Below, one piece after another: positions 1-11,952 of a stretch of DNA of 64,000 nucleotides; within the stretch, counting starts at the first letter, position 1, and each line of letters begins with the position of its first letter. The translations under genes and the position numbers were made by a program. The notes under the pieces are model-generated. The model was not told where the DNA came from, made no database searches, and saw only the letters and a list, made by a program, of their open reading frames with translations. This stretch comes from Vandiemenella viatica (lineage: Eukaryota > Arthropoda > Insecta > Orthoptera > Morabidae), in contig JARYHS010008074.1 of the NCBI GenBank assembly GCA_031002005.1, forward strand, positions 14,910,930 through 14,974,929, given 5' to 3'.

Positions 1-2160
1 CTGAATTTTACAATTGGCGGTCTTCCCTTGTACATATGAAACCTGGACACATCAATTTACACCAGAAACCACAGTCAGATTGCAAACGCTGTTCCTTTTT
101 AAAAAAAGTTTATGTCTGGACTTTTTTGTTTGTTTAGTTTTGTGGATGGCGGCGGTTCCTGAAAAAAGCTGAAACCATAATGGACATACTACGTTAACCT
201 TGTGAAGTAATTGCGAGCAATAGGAGAGGGCGGGGTGGAAAAAATGGTGCTATTTCTTCAGGACAGAGGTCCCAATCACATGGCCACAACTTATCAGTGG
301 CCATTTCTGTTGGTACCTCTTGTTCATCCGATCTGATTTACTTACACTTCCACGTATTTCCAGACCTTAAACATTTTGACTGACCCTCATTTCAAGTCGT
401 ATGATGACGTGTGAGCCATCATCCCATTATTTTTTTACATCCTTGAGAAATGCGAATTTTGCGTAAGCTTGGAATTTCGTTAGAAAGAAGGGAAAAAGTG
501 ATTGGCAATTGAAAAATACTATGTTTAAACACAGACCACGACCTTTCCTTCAGCTCAGGAGTATTAGTACCAGGAAAATAACTTATAGAACTACCTGTTT
601 GGATCATCGGGGTAATGGGGTATGGACAGCACCATGCTAACGTTCGTTACTCCTCCAAAGTAGTGTCTTGGGAAATAAAATTGTCGTGATTTCCCCTTGC
701 ATTCCCTAGTGAGGGGATTGGGGCACTTTCTTTGTTGACGATTGATGTGCTGTGTTTGAATGTAGTGTATTTTCCTTATTGCAATGGGCCGTAATATTAC
801 TAGGAAAATTTGGGTACAAATTTTTATTTCATTTATTGAGAAACAGTCCTGGAACAGCACTGTGTTACTGCGGAAATACTGTCGTCTACAGGTTAAATTT
901 CACCTTTAGTAGCACATATCGATCACTTGAACACCACGCTGTTCCTGTGCAACACCATGAAAAATTCTTATATATTCTGAATGAAACAAATCTCTCATCA
1001 CTACTTTGTCGACTTGACGTCACACATCTTCTCGTCTCCAATTGGCTGTTGTGTAATGGCGGCTGTCGAGCCACACAGTGCATATCGCTCCTAGGTTAAT
1101 AAAATATTGTGATTCTTCATTATGTTAGACGCTTTCACGAGTGGAAGATGTAGTCTCTACGAAAATATCTGAGTAGTTAGGTAAGACGAACAACGGTTTC
1201 TTCAGCCTGGCTTGTCCTGTTGGATAAGTCAAGTGGCCTTTCTGCTTTGTTGGTTAGGTTTCATAAAAGTGTAATAGTTGTGGGAAGGTGTTGCCCCATT
1301 GTGTCTAAAGCATTATTTAATGAAAGGTTATTTGAAGACGAGTGTTAACGAACAGCTGCATTTCCTTTTTAAGTGTTTGAAATAACTTCGGTAAGATCAG
1401 TACCGTGTGGTTTCCTTGTAATATTAACGGACAAGCATGTAATAGTTAGGTTTTTCTCAATGTATGTTATTAATCTGTACATCTGCGTCATGTTCACTAA
1501 CCATATAACACTACTGGCTGAAGGACTCACGTTACCTCAACATTCAGTTTAATATGTGCTAAGTGAGATGTAGTTATTTCCGCAGTGGTTTATTGGTCAC
1601 ATTTCTTTTTTGGACTATTATCTAAGGCATAGCTGGGAACCTCTGCGCTAAGTAATGACTGCCCTGGTGTCATCTTACATGTTAAGTATGTCAGGATCCA
1701 CCACGTGGTGGTTTACGTTTCTACTCGTTAAAAGTAACCACTGTTTAGTGATAACAGTAATCACTCCAACAACGAAAAGGATTTTAGTCGGCTTTGTGGT
1801 ATTTTAAGTGTAGACGTGATATTCAGGAATGTTCTCATAAGAGGTTACGTTTGATTACCACTTAAATGATTTACACGTTTGGTCTACATATAAAGACGTG
1901 TTGCATTTTTTGTTAGCTAGATACCAGATGTCCACTCACACACAAAAAAAAAACTGCATCATGAAGTAATTAAATGTGAAAGAACGGAAACGATGCAAAC
2001 CGGTGTGGTTGCATTCAGGCCTTCTCTTTAGAATGACACCTAGAGGCCAGCAAGCTTAACAACAACGGACGAATCACTATCAGTAGTGTACTACGTACTG
2101 CAGGGAGCTGTCTTGATTCGTAAAACAACCCGTCACCACCACCGATCTCATTTGAACAAT
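1..2160. other. unassigned AT-rich DNA
   Basis: I see no coding region with a recognisable domain here. Short open frames such as the one at 752-1099 overlap equally long frames on the other strand and show no family motif. A cluster of promoter-like motifs near 1.0 kb is listed separately. The sequence from about 2100 runs into the RTE-like remnant. Confidence 0.5.
1015..1063 (+). promoter_or_regulatory. possible promoter motif cluster (CRE, CCAAT, YY1-like)
   Basis: Within 50 bases there is a perfect CRE palindrome TGACGTCA (1015-1022), a CCAATTGG palindrome (1038-1045) and AATGGCGGC (1055-1063), which resembles a YY1 or downstream-promoter motif. A possible splice donor, TTAG/GTAAGA, follows near 1179. 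No exon downstream could be recognised, so this is a weak call from motif density alone. Confidence 0.22.
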
Positions 2161-2162
2161 TT

Positions 2163-2648
2163 TGTTTCTCTTTCTACTTACCATAAAAAATAAAGGCATT
2201 GACTGGATGGAAAGAAGGCTACGAAGTAGATTATACATTCAACAAGGAGTGAGAGTGATGAATGATCTTACAGAAGAGGAAAAGATTGTAAAAGGTATAA
2301 GACAGGGATGTTGTTTGTCACACATATTAGTTAACATATTTGAAGGAAATTTTACAAAGGAGCTTAAGAGGTAAAGGAGGTGTATACTAGGATGGATGTA
2401 GTAGGATTAGCTGCATAAGGTTTGTTGATGACATGGTTTTGCTGGATGGAAAGTGTCAAGATAATCAAGAGAATGCTAGAGGCTTTAGACAAAGGGTGTA
2501 AGGAATGAGAATTAATATTAATAAAACTAAATGTATGATGGTGGGAAGGAGTAAGAAAGAAATGATGGTAAAGCTACAAGAAGAATTAATTGGACGATTC
2601 CTTCGAATATCTCGGGAGTATTGTGAGTGATGATATGAGTTTGAAGAA
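2163..2648 (+). pseudogene. RTE-like LINE reverse transcriptase remnant, upstream part
   Basis: This is the decayed palm region of a non-LTR reverse transcriptase. Readable landmarks in order are DWMERRL, then KGIRQGCCLSHIL (usual form VRQGCxLSP), then IRFVDDMVLL in another frame (catalytic Y/FADD box, here FVDD), then INKTKCMMVGRSKKEM and finally IVSDDMSL. Frame changes and stops separate them, so it cannot encode a protein. The alignment stops at 2648, where an LTR retrotransposon begins, and resumes at 6785. The family resembles RTE-type elements often annotated as craniofacial development protein 2-like. Confidence 0.75.
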
Positions 2649-3208
2649 TGTGAGGTCCCCACTCACCAGTCATTACTGAGTTATATTATTACATTATTAA
2701 TTGATTGTAAATAAATTTATAATTTTATTTGTAGTATAGGTCTTCCAGCATAGTAGTTTGTGTAGAACGGGGTAGTTATAAGTTGGTTTAGTAATTTCAT
2801 GTTGTGAGAGTTGGCAGTACGGTATGGTTGTGTTGTCGCGGAAGGAACAAGCCAATATGGCGAGAGAGACTGTTTTTGGCTAGCATAGGGTGAACATGTG
2901 GAGAAACTGATTTCGGCTAGCGTCAGATTATTGTTTCAGTGAAAGCATTGTATCTTGTGTGATTTTTTGAGTGTAATAAATTGTGAATTATAGTAAAAGT
3001 GTGGCGAAAATCATTTACATAGCATTAGAATATCCGTTGCGCAAATTGAGAGATGATTGAGGGTTTAGTAATAAAAGTTACTTTATATTAATACAAACGG
3101 CGAGGTGATAGCAACTACCGTAAAAAGGCACATTAGGGCCAAGTGCCAGTAAAGCGGGCTATCAATCTTTCTTGTCGCCGTCTAAATAACGGAAAGGAGG
3201 ACCTCGCA
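2649..3208 (+). repeat. 5' LTR
   Basis: 560-bp direct repeat, TG...CA bounded. The only length difference from the 3' copy is a GA dinucleotide in the T-rich stretch before TGTAATAAATTG. Confidence 0.95.
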
Positions 3209-3211
3209 TAG

Positions 3212-3230
3212 TGGCGACGAATCTGCCAGG
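3212..3230 (+). other. candidate primer binding site
   Basis: TGGCGACGAATCTGCCAGG begins three bases after the 5' LTR. The first seven bases, TGGCGAC, match the start of arginine- or serine-type PBSs of insect Gypsy elements. The rest does not let me name the primer tRNA. Confidence 0.5.
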
Positions 3231-3987
3231 ATAAGTATATTGCAAGTGCAATATATTGCATTTATTCAAGAACGACCTTGGATATTCTTCGACCGGAGTC
3301 AGCAGTTTTTGGAGCAGAGGTTAGCAGACGAGAAGATCATCGCAGCATTGGCAAGTACAGAAATTCAATATAATTTTCCGAAAGAGTGGCAGCAAGCAGA
3401 ATTTGATACAATGACTTCCGTAAAATAAAACACCGGTAATGAATTTATAAAAAGTGATTTAAGTTCCTTTAAAGAACGAACAGTTAAATGCAACAGTTTG
3501 AAAACGAATGAAAATCAGAAATAAACTTTTGTTAATTTCGGAAGAATTAAATCTGTAAATTTGTCATAAGAATGGTTGTGGAAATTAAAAAATTTGTCCA
3601 AATTAGATTTAAATGCTGAGAAGACCTTAGTTAAGCAAATAAAGAATTTTTTTTTAAGCAATAGTGTGAAGGGTTTTATTTAATTTGGTAACTGAAAGAT
3701 AAATGCATGTGTAAAAGCCATTGTGATTTGTAATGTTAGGTTGATGCATATTTTTTGTGTGTCGTAAAATTTATGTTTTCAGTGCTGTGGCCATTTCTGT
3801 GTAAAGTAAGTAATTCATAAAAGGTTGTCTGTGTTCAAAATGGGTTTCTGTACCCATTAAAGAGTATTTCTGCGTCGGAAAGCGGCGTTGTGAAAATTTT
3901 GGAAGTGATTTTATGTTTGTGTTTTGCGTGTGAATTAACGAGATATTTCAGTAGTAATATTATTTTATTTGGCTGTGAATAAGTAAA

Positions 3988-5684
3988 ATGGAAGTAATTA
4001 AGGACAAATCCTCGGGTTGCAGTGATAGATTAAATTCTAAAGATGGGGATAATGGTAGTATTGTTTGTAACAATGAAGATTCAGGGTTTGTCGAGCATTC
4101 AACAGAAAGGGAGGGAAGTGGAGTTAACTTGACCAGCGAGTTTAATTCAACTCTCTGTGACGGCATGGGGGGAAGCGGAGTTATGTATTCAACCAAAGAT
4201 AGTATTGATGTAGATGTTAAAGATAGTGATATTTGTGAAGTCGAGTCAAAGAGTTTCATGATTAGTGCGATGTCAACACCAATACCGGTTAATCAAATGA
4301 ATATTCAAGAAAAAGAGACGGGTAATAAACAAATTGATGCTCAGAAACAGAAATGCGGCGAGATGTCGATGCTAATTGTTTTATTGGAAAAAATGAGAGA
4401 AGAGTCAAAACAAATCGCAGAAAAATTACCGAGACTTGTAATGATTTGACCGAAAAAATTAAAGAAGAAGGGCAGATTTTAAGGCAGGATATGTTGTTGA
4501 AAATGGATAGATGTATTCAACAGTCGGAAGAAAAATGTGACAGGAAGATAGAGAGTGTAAGACAAGTATTAAAAGAAGATATCGACACAAAAATAGAGAA
4601 AGAAATGTCAATGGTGTATTATTATGTTGGGAAGCATGAAGAGGCTACCAAGCAGTATGTAGTGTGTATGGTGCAACAAAAGGTGGAAGAAGCAGTGAAG
4701 AAAAATAGGAAGGAAATACAAGAAGAGCATATAGCCATGCAGGAAGAAAATAAGATAATTTATGAAAACCAAAAGGACTGTGCAAAAGGGATTGAAGAAT
4801 TAAAAGAAAAAGCTGAAACCAAATCCAAACAAATTTACCAGCTGGGAGAGAGATTTATGATTATGGATAAGGAAGTGAAAGGAGCATTTAACCAAGTGGA
4901 TGACCAGATGAAATCAGTCAAAGAAGAGGTGAAGGAAGAAGTGAAACATCTAATTAAGAAATTTGGGGAAGAAGAACGGCGGAATTTGACTGCTATGGGG
5001 ATTGGTGGTATCATCACAAACCAGATTAAATTACCGGAAGTAAAATTTGAACCGGAAAAAGCACTGCATCCGGTAGAGTTTGCTCGAGCTTATAAGAATG
5101 TATTACCTTGTGAGTGGTCAGACTTTGATAAGATAAGATATGTAAAGAATATGCTACGAGGGGATGCTTTTGTATGGAGCTGTGGCAGTGTTGAAGAATG
5201 TAATCATTTCGAAGAATTTTTGAAATTATTTTTGAACAAATATTGGTCACAGAGAAAACAAAGGAATGTGAGGAGAGATTTTTGGAATTGTCGCTATTAT
5301 AGTAGACGTGAGGGTAGCATGAAGAATTTTTGTGAAGCAGTAATGAAAGAATTGTGCTACCTGGATCAAGAAGTCGGTGATGATGAAAAAATAGAAGTTC
5401 TGTTGCAAAAATTGCCTAGGGCTGTCCAAGAAAAGCTAGTAGTAGTTCAATGGAATAGTATAGAAGATTTTTTGGAAATAGTTGAAAGGTTGGACCGCTG
5501 TAGTAGTGCGAATGAGCAAAGCCAGAGAGGGGATAAGAGGAATGACTATCGAAGTTATAACGGGTCGAACCAGATGAATCCACAGGACGATTATACCAGA
5601 GACAGAGGTCAAGGAAATGGATATCACCGAGAAGAACAGTATAACAGGAATTCTGGAGATTGGAAGAAGAGGAAAAAAAAATAA
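3988..5684 (+). pseudogene. gag-like protein gene of the LTR element (frameshifted)
   Basis: Two overlapping frames make one gag. The first (3988-4449, 153 codons) is an acidic Ser/Asp-rich N-terminus. The second (entered near 4425, running to 5684) gives a long Lys/Glu-rich coiled coil (about 4450-4970), then a retrotransposon gag capsid domain (about 5020-5500) with the usual FxxFLxLFLNKYW-type pattern and a run ending in EIVERLDR. The tail is Arg/Asn/Gly-rich and ends in a Lys-rich stop. No CCHC zinc knuckle is visible. The frame switch lies in an A5 run at 4421-4425 (a -1 change) and is either a mutation or a slip site. The stop at 5682-5684 is followed, in the same frame, by the integrase remnant. 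Confidence 0.8.
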
Positions 5685-5693
5685 AACATTACG

Positions 5694-6008
5694 TTGTGGG
5701 GGCATAACATTGAGCAAGTAAGGGAGAGAATGAAGAGGAAAGCAGAGGAAAGGAAGAGAAAGCACGACCAGAGAAGTAAACCTGTTGAATTTAATTTGAA
5801 CGAATTGGTATTGGTGAAGACGCAAGAGAGGTCTTGTGAGATAAATGCGGAAATTAAAAAATTCTTTAATGTGTTCCATGGGCCATTTTGAGTGGAGGGA
5901 AAGCCATATAAGAATGCCTATTTTCTCGTGTACCCGAAGTCAGGAAGGAAGTTTGGGTTGCGAAATGTGACTGATTTAAAGTTGTACAAGGTGAGAGAGG
6001 AGAAATAA
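5694..6008 (+). pseudogene. integrase C-terminal remnant (GPF/Y-like domain)
   Basis: The translation reads WGHNIEQVRERM, then a Lys/Arg-rich helix, then LVLVKTQ, then KKFFNVFHGPF, a TGA (5889-5891), and the continuation VEGKPYKNAYFLVYP to a TAA at 6006-6008. This matches the end of Gypsy integrases, where the order is a basic helix, V.V.t, the K.f..y.GPf box and a strand. It lies in the same reading frame as gag, about 10 bases after the gag stop. This shows that an internal deletion removed protease, RT, RNase H and the integrase core. The TGA replaces the residue after GPF. Confidence 0.72.
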
Positions 6009-6207
6009 TTACAATGTAATATATTATAAATGTTAATAAACTTCTGTTACTGGACTATAGAAAAAGACATTGAGTGAGAAATTGTAAAGAACCATGGTGT
6101 AATGGAAAATGTGTAATTTTGTTACAAAGGAGTAATGCCTGGTGAAAGGGTTGAACTTTGCCCCAAATAATCAACTTTTGTGCTTACAAAAAAGTGCTAA
6201 TTAGTGG

Positions 6208-6222
6208 CAAAGTGGGGGCATG
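6208..6222 (+). other. purine-rich tract before the 3' LTR
   Basis: CAAAGTGGGGGCATG directly precedes the 3' LTR and is the likely polypurine tract for plus-strand priming. Confidence 0.5.
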
Positions 6223-6780
6223 TGTGAGGTCCCCACTTACCAGTCATTACTGAGTTATATTATTACATTATTAATTGATTGTAAATAAATTTATAATTTT
6301 ATTTGTAGTATAGGTCTTCCAGCATAGTAGTTTGTGTAGAACGGGGTAGTTATAAGTTAGTTTAGTAATTTCATGTTGCGAGAGTTGGCAGTACGGTATG
6401 GTTGTGTTGTCGCGGAAGGAACAAGCCAATATGGCGAGAGAGACTGTTTTTGGCTAGCATAGGGTGAACATGTGGAGAAACTGATTTCGGCTAGCGTCAG
6501 ATTATTGTTTCAGTGAAAGCATTGTATCTTGTGTGATTTTTTGTGTAATAAATTGTGAATTATAGTAAAAGTGTGGCGAAAATCATTTAAATAGCATTAG
6601 AATATCCGTTGCGCAAATTGAGAGATGATTGAGAGTTTAGTAATAAAAGTTACTTTATATTAATACAAACGGCGAGGTGATAGCAACTACCGTAAAAAGG
6701 CACATTAGGGCCAAGTGCCAGTAAAGCAGGCTATCAATATTTCTTGTCGCAGTCTAAATAACGGAAAGGAGGACCTCGCA
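6223..6780 (+). repeat. 3' LTR
   Basis: 558-bp copy of the 5' LTR with the same TGTGAGGTCC and GGACCTCGCA tips, followed by the AGAA duplication. Confidence 0.95.
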
Positions 6781-6784
6781 AGAA

Positions 6785-7235
6785 GGAGGTGAAAACTAGA
6801 ATCGCAATGGCAAAGGAAGCTTTCAAAAGAAAGAAAAATTTATTATGTGGAAGGCTGAAAACTAGCTAAATGTTTCGTATGGATTGTAGGACTAAATGGG
6901 GCGGAAACATGGACGATACGCAAAGAAAATGTAAAGAGGTTGGAAGTTTTCGAAATGTGGTTATGGAGGAGGATGTTGATAATAAGTTGGAAAGACAAAG
7001 TAAGGAATGATGAGGTGCTAAGGGCGAGTAGGACAGCGAAGGGACTGTTACTATATGTTGAGGAGAGAGTACCTGCGTAAACCCGCCCTGGAGGGGAAAG
7101 AAGTGGTTGACGAAGAAAGAAAATACTTGATGACGACATGATAAATGGGAAAAATATAGAGACAAAGTGACACGGTACAAAGGGAGGCATGGAAGGCTGT
7201 CGCTGTGAATGGATCGAAAACCCTTGTTGATTCTA
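6785..7235 (+). pseudogene. RTE-like LINE reverse transcriptase remnant, downstream part
   Basis: Continuation of the 2163-2648 fragment after the LTR insertion. Readable pieces are RIAMAKEAFKRKKNLLCGRL, then GAETWTIRKENVKRLE, FEMWLWRRMLI, SWKDKVRNDEVL, then a basic RGRGSRR-like segment with LDDMINGKN and EAWKAVAVN. These are the thumb and C-terminal landmarks of RTE-type LINEs in the expected order, with stops and frame changes. Not functional. Confidence 0.75.
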
Positions 7236-8324
7236 CCTACTCAAAGTCACAGACTGTTGAAAACAAAAATATAAATGCAACGTATATGCGTACATTCTCT
7301 TCTCAATTCCTTATTTTCATTATTCCAAGAATCAGACTGCTAAGGGTGTTTCACAATAGTTTCTTCCACTAAGCCGCGAGTTTGACTACAGTGGGACGTT
7401 TCAATTTTCAGTGCTGACTAAGCTGTTGTTGGGAGCTATACATTAAGCTTTGAATTGTCTTATTAGAAATGATGGTTCTCTTTCAACTGGAGAGTGGTCC
7501 TCTTTGTAGGACATTAACAAAGTGAGCATCTATAAATGGAATTAGCTGTATATCATTGTATATGTAAAAACAGACGTTTCAGTTTTTTGGGCAAAGCCAG
7601 AAACTGATCTGTCTGTACAAATTCCTGAAAAATTATGTACTGGTGACTCGTTAAGTATGGGAATGGTACTTCAGGAGTTAGAGACAAACTATACTTTCAT
7701 ATTAACCTCAAAGGAACCACAAATTATTAGCAATTTTCAGACATTTTGAAACCTTTTTTCAGTGTTTGGTGGACAATACTAATGATCGCTTTGAAAGTTT
7801 ATGTTTCTTCCCGCATTTTCTTGTCTCAAATCATTTCAAGGCCCTCATATTAGTGTAAAATGTTAGCATAAAATGTTAGCATAAAATGTTTAATAACATA
7901 AGTGAAACTATTTAAGCGTTTTCATATCTACAAAAAAATTAAAATATCTCTCCTTTAGTAAATTGAACATAAATTACACCAACATCTATAGGCAAATTAG
8001 AACGCGGATTTTAAACATACTAGTCTCCGATTTACACCACAAAATTTCTTCCGCACAAAATTTTTTTAAGCAAAATGGACGAAGACTGGTTACCAAAAGC
8101 AATTTTGTTTTGATTTGACTTTGCTACTTAATACGAATTAGCATTTTGATCTGTGTTCTCATTTGTTTTGAATAAATAGTTATATCGAGATTAGGGTAAT
8201 ACTAAAATTAATATCTTTTTAGCTTAGGAGTGTTTTTTTAATCACTTCCTATTAATTGAAACGTATGTTTAGACAGATTTTTGGTGAAGTAATAGCTGAT
8301 GTTTATAGAACGATTTAGATCGTC
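7236..8324. other. unassigned AT-rich DNA
   Basis: No gene or repeat structure recognised. A short tandem unit (AAAATGTTAGCAT) is repeated around 7857-7888. Confidence 0.5.
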
Positions 8325-9324
8325 NNNNNNNNNNNNNNNNNNNNNNNNNNNNNNNNNNNNNNNNNNNNNNNNNNNNNNNNNNNNNNNNNNNNNNNNNNNN
8401 NNNNNNNNNNNNNNNNNNNNNNNNNNNNNNNNNNNNNNNNNNNNNNNNNNNNNNNNNNNNNNNNNNNNNNNNNNNNNNNNNNNNNNNNNNNNNNNNNNNN
8501 NNNNNNNNNNNNNNNNNNNNNNNNNNNNNNNNNNNNNNNNNNNNNNNNNNNNNNNNNNNNNNNNNNNNNNNNNNNNNNNNNNNNNNNNNNNNNNNNNNNN
8601 NNNNNNNNNNNNNNNNNNNNNNNNNNNNNNNNNNNNNNNNNNNNNNNNNNNNNNNNNNNNNNNNNNNNNNNNNNNNNNNNNNNNNNNNNNNNNNNNNNNN
8701 NNNNNNNNNNNNNNNNNNNNNNNNNNNNNNNNNNNNNNNNNNNNNNNNNNNNNNNNNNNNNNNNNNNNNNNNNNNNNNNNNNNNNNNNNNNNNNNNNNNN
8801 NNNNNNNNNNNNNNNNNNNNNNNNNNNNNNNNNNNNNNNNNNNNNNNNNNNNNNNNNNNNNNNNNNNNNNNNNNNNNNNNNNNNNNNNNNNNNNNNNNNN
8901 NNNNNNNNNNNNNNNNNNNNNNNNNNNNNNNNNNNNNNNNNNNNNNNNNNNNNNNNNNNNNNNNNNNNNNNNNNNNNNNNNNNNNNNNNNNNNNNNNNNN
9001 NNNNNNNNNNNNNNNNNNNNNNNNNNNNNNNNNNNNNNNNNNNNNNNNNNNNNNNNNNNNNNNNNNNNNNNNNNNNNNNNNNNNNNNNNNNNNNNNNNNN
9101 NNNNNNNNNNNNNNNNNNNNNNNNNNNNNNNNNNNNNNNNNNNNNNNNNNNNNNNNNNNNNNNNNNNNNNNNNNNNNNNNNNNNNNNNNNNNNNNNNNNN
9201 NNNNNNNNNNNNNNNNNNNNNNNNNNNNNNNNNNNNNNNNNNNNNNNNNNNNNNNNNNNNNNNNNNNNNNNNNNNNNNNNNNNNNNNNNNNNNNNNNNNN
9301 NNNNNNNNNNNNNNNNNNNNNNNN
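8325..9324. other. assembly gap of exactly 1000 N
   Basis: All bases are N. The round length implies a scaffolding placeholder, so the true distance between the flanks is unknown. Confidence 0.99.
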
Positions 9325-10162
9325 ATTCGATTTTAACCTACTTCCAGAGACCGAATTTTTTGAAATTTTGTATTCCTATTAAGATAATACAATAATTTCG
9401 AAAGCTATTTCATGGTATTCTAATTACTTTGACAGTTAGAACACAAAACCTTTGGAATGCGCCTGAAGTAACATAGGCAGCCATCATCGCTTAACTGTAG
9501 TAGGTTGCATAAGTCATCATTCGCAGGGGCGAAAGCTTAACTTGAAATGTAATCACAGTGAAATACTGATCGATGTTGAAAATTCAAAGTGCTAACATTA
9601 TTTTCACACATATTGATATAATACATAATACACTACGGTTTAACGATTGTCGTTGATAAACTAAAGGTTGTTTTGGTTTTTTTAATACGCATTACTAACG
9701 GCTGACTTTTGCAGTAATTTCCATTACTTTTTTAACTTTCAAATTAGGTTAATGTCTTCCAAAGAAGACCAGTTATATACAACTACCAAGGTTTTCACTC
9801 ATTCCAATTTCTTAATGTAACTTCTACGTCATCTGGGCTATTCAAGGTCATGTTGTGTATAAAATTATAGTTTAAAAAACTAAAACACTCTTTTCTACCA
9901 ATGTGAACTAAAAGATTAAATAATCTTTAAATATAAAGATAAGGAAGCGATAGTCCTACTGTTCATTTTAACTTAACTTTTGAATAAGCTCAAGAAAGTT
10001 ATTGGCTAAAAAATTAACTTCAATGTCACACCACACCCTGTTTTTAACTTTAAAGTTTATTTTTTTGTCACTGGCTTTGTTATTTTAAGCTTATTCATGT
10101 AATCAAGTTATACTGAACTGTGGGAAAGCCTACTGCTGTTTAACATAGTCTTTATATTTAAA
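9325..10162. other. unassigned AT-rich DNA
   Basis: No coding or repeat signature seen. Confidence 0.5.
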
Positions 10163-10998
10163 CTAGCCTCGTACCCGCGACTTCGTACGCATGGATTAAG
10201 AATTTTTTTGCCAGAATTAAATATAAAAAGTTGTCGAGTCGGCAAAATATGACAGGAAGGCTATCACTATATCATTCTACCGTCGAACATGTCTCTTGAA
10301 GAGAATCAATTTCCAACATATTTCTGTCACTATTCGATAAGATTTCAAAATTTCGTGACTACAACTGTTAATCATACTGGAAAAATATCCTGTGCCCTTC
10401 ATACAGCTTTCCCTATAAAATTCCATCACAACGATATAGCCATTTAGTCGTCAAAAAGTAACAAAAAGACAGAGACTTACTTCCGTATTTATAATAATAT
10501 TACTGTGGTTCACACACACACACTGACTGCGAACAACACCTGAGGGATCATTATAACGTAAAATAGTGTACACCTACAAAATTGCAAGACTACCTACGAT
10601 TTGCCTCGCATTGCACCCCTAAATTTATAATATCTACAGTTTAAAATTCAATCCAAATAACCTACGGCCCAGGCCTGACTCTTACGATGAAAAACAATTT
10701 TTTTAAATCTTAGACTCCACGGAGATTTGAACCGGAGACCACGACGTTCGTAAGCAAGCTCTTTAGCCACTGAGCTGTCAGTTCCCTACACGGAAACACG
10801 GTCTGGAGATGTCCACATCCAACGTGTCTGTCTATCGCCGTATTTCGAAGTTATGAGACAACATGTGTTATTTATACAGATAATTTTTCAACCAAATGTA
10901 GACAGTATTTTCATCGAGATCGGATGAAAACTGTGGATTTGTATGAAGAACAAACAAACCAACAAACAAACATACATTCATCTTTATATATAAAGATA
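10163..10998. repeat. interspersed repeat with a minus-strand tRNA-like core
   Basis: The stretch opens with CTAGCCTCGTACCCGCGACT and closes with an AACAAACAAAC-rich run and TTTATATATAAAGATA, ends I associate with short insect interspersed repeats. On the minus strand a tRNA-like core is readable: an A-box like TGACAGCTCAGTGGCTAA (10764-10780) and a B-box GGTTCAAATCTCC (10721-10733). The spacing fits a pol III promoter, so this may contain a SINE. Its boundaries are estimates. Confidence 0.5.
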
Positions 10999-11952
10999 TA
11001 ATTTTAGCTTTTTAGTTCACATAGCTATGAAAGCTTTAACTATAATTTTGTTATTCGCTTCTCACTACAGCGAGCACCCCCTGAATTTCTGATTCGTGTA
11101 AATTGTTGTGTATATTTTCGTTTTAGCTACACGTCACCTATCAGGCTCGATGTATGGGGAATCAATTAGCTGTCAAGTTTGTTACAGATCTCACTCTGTT
11201 CAGGTAGTAACTGCAAAAGAAATAAAGGAAGTAACACATTTGAATGTCAAAACCGTACTTCAAATAAGAGGGGAAAACAATAATGTGGGGACCCTAGACA
11301 ACTTCCTAAATTTGTCAGACTTACCAGCTGCATCTATATTATTCATTTTATTTTAAGTAAAGTTACTAATAATTTAACATTAAGTATCATTTATCTATTT
11401 TTAACAGATGATTGTGGTTACAGAACAACAATATCTTTAAGCTATACCTTCTGAATAATTTCAGCACAAACTAGTTTGTTGTAAATTTTCGTGCTAGCTA
11501 CTGCATTGTTGATAATTTCATATTTGAATGCTACGAAACTACAGCAATAAAATTCTTTCCCCTCCCCCTCCCCCCTGCGTAGTTTGGATGACAGTTTCTT
11601 TTACATACAAATCCACCCGTCGGTTTCGTCTAGATATCACTGAGAAGACGGGTTGCGCTGTCCAGCTGACGTCATCATTCTCGACACCTCCAAGTATCTG
11701 CAGCGTGGGCTTATTAAGTGATTACCAACGATAAGAATTATCGTACAGGTCTCATTTTCAGGGCACTGAAATTAATTTGAAATGAATACTGGATGTTGCG
11801 TGAGGGTGCTGCCAATTAGTAATCTGTATTAAAGGAGGGCTGCGAAATAAGAGGGTAGCTGCTAGTGTTCTATAATATTGCACTTGCACCCTAATGTCTT
11901 GTGTCTTCCCCTCCATTTCTCCTACCACACCTTGCCATCCTGTCATTAGGTC
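10999..11952. other. unassigned DNA
   Basis: No credible gene. There is a C-rich tract near 11562-11575. Confidence 0.5.

Larger units (their letters stand above)
2649..6780 (+). mobile_element. LTR retrotransposon, Gypsy-like, pol-deleted, inserted in an RTE remnant
   Basis: A 4.13-kb element bounded by two LTRs of 560 and 558 bp. Both begin TGTGAGGTCC and end GGACCTCGCA, so the LTR tips form a 10-bp imperfect inverted repeat. The flanks carry a 4-bp target duplication AGAA (2645-2648 and 6781-6784), the size usual for Gypsy elements. Inside are a primer-binding-like site, a frameshifted gag, a short integrase C-terminal remnant and a purine-rich tract. Protease, RT, RNase H and most of integrase are missing. 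By eye the LTRs differ at about eight bases plus one 2-bp indel, so insertion is fairly recent. The RTE sequence resumes exactly after the duplication. Confidence 0.93.

Noticed and set aside
752..1099. 115-codon plus-strand frame
   Set aside because: No domain, no family resemblance, and an equally good frame on the other strand.
4353..5684. host coiled-coil gene
   Set aside because: It lies exactly between two LTRs, has a gag capsid domain and runs into an integrase remnant.
8299..9336. 345-codon open frame across the N gap
   Set aside because: It is almost all unknown residues: an artefact of reading through N.
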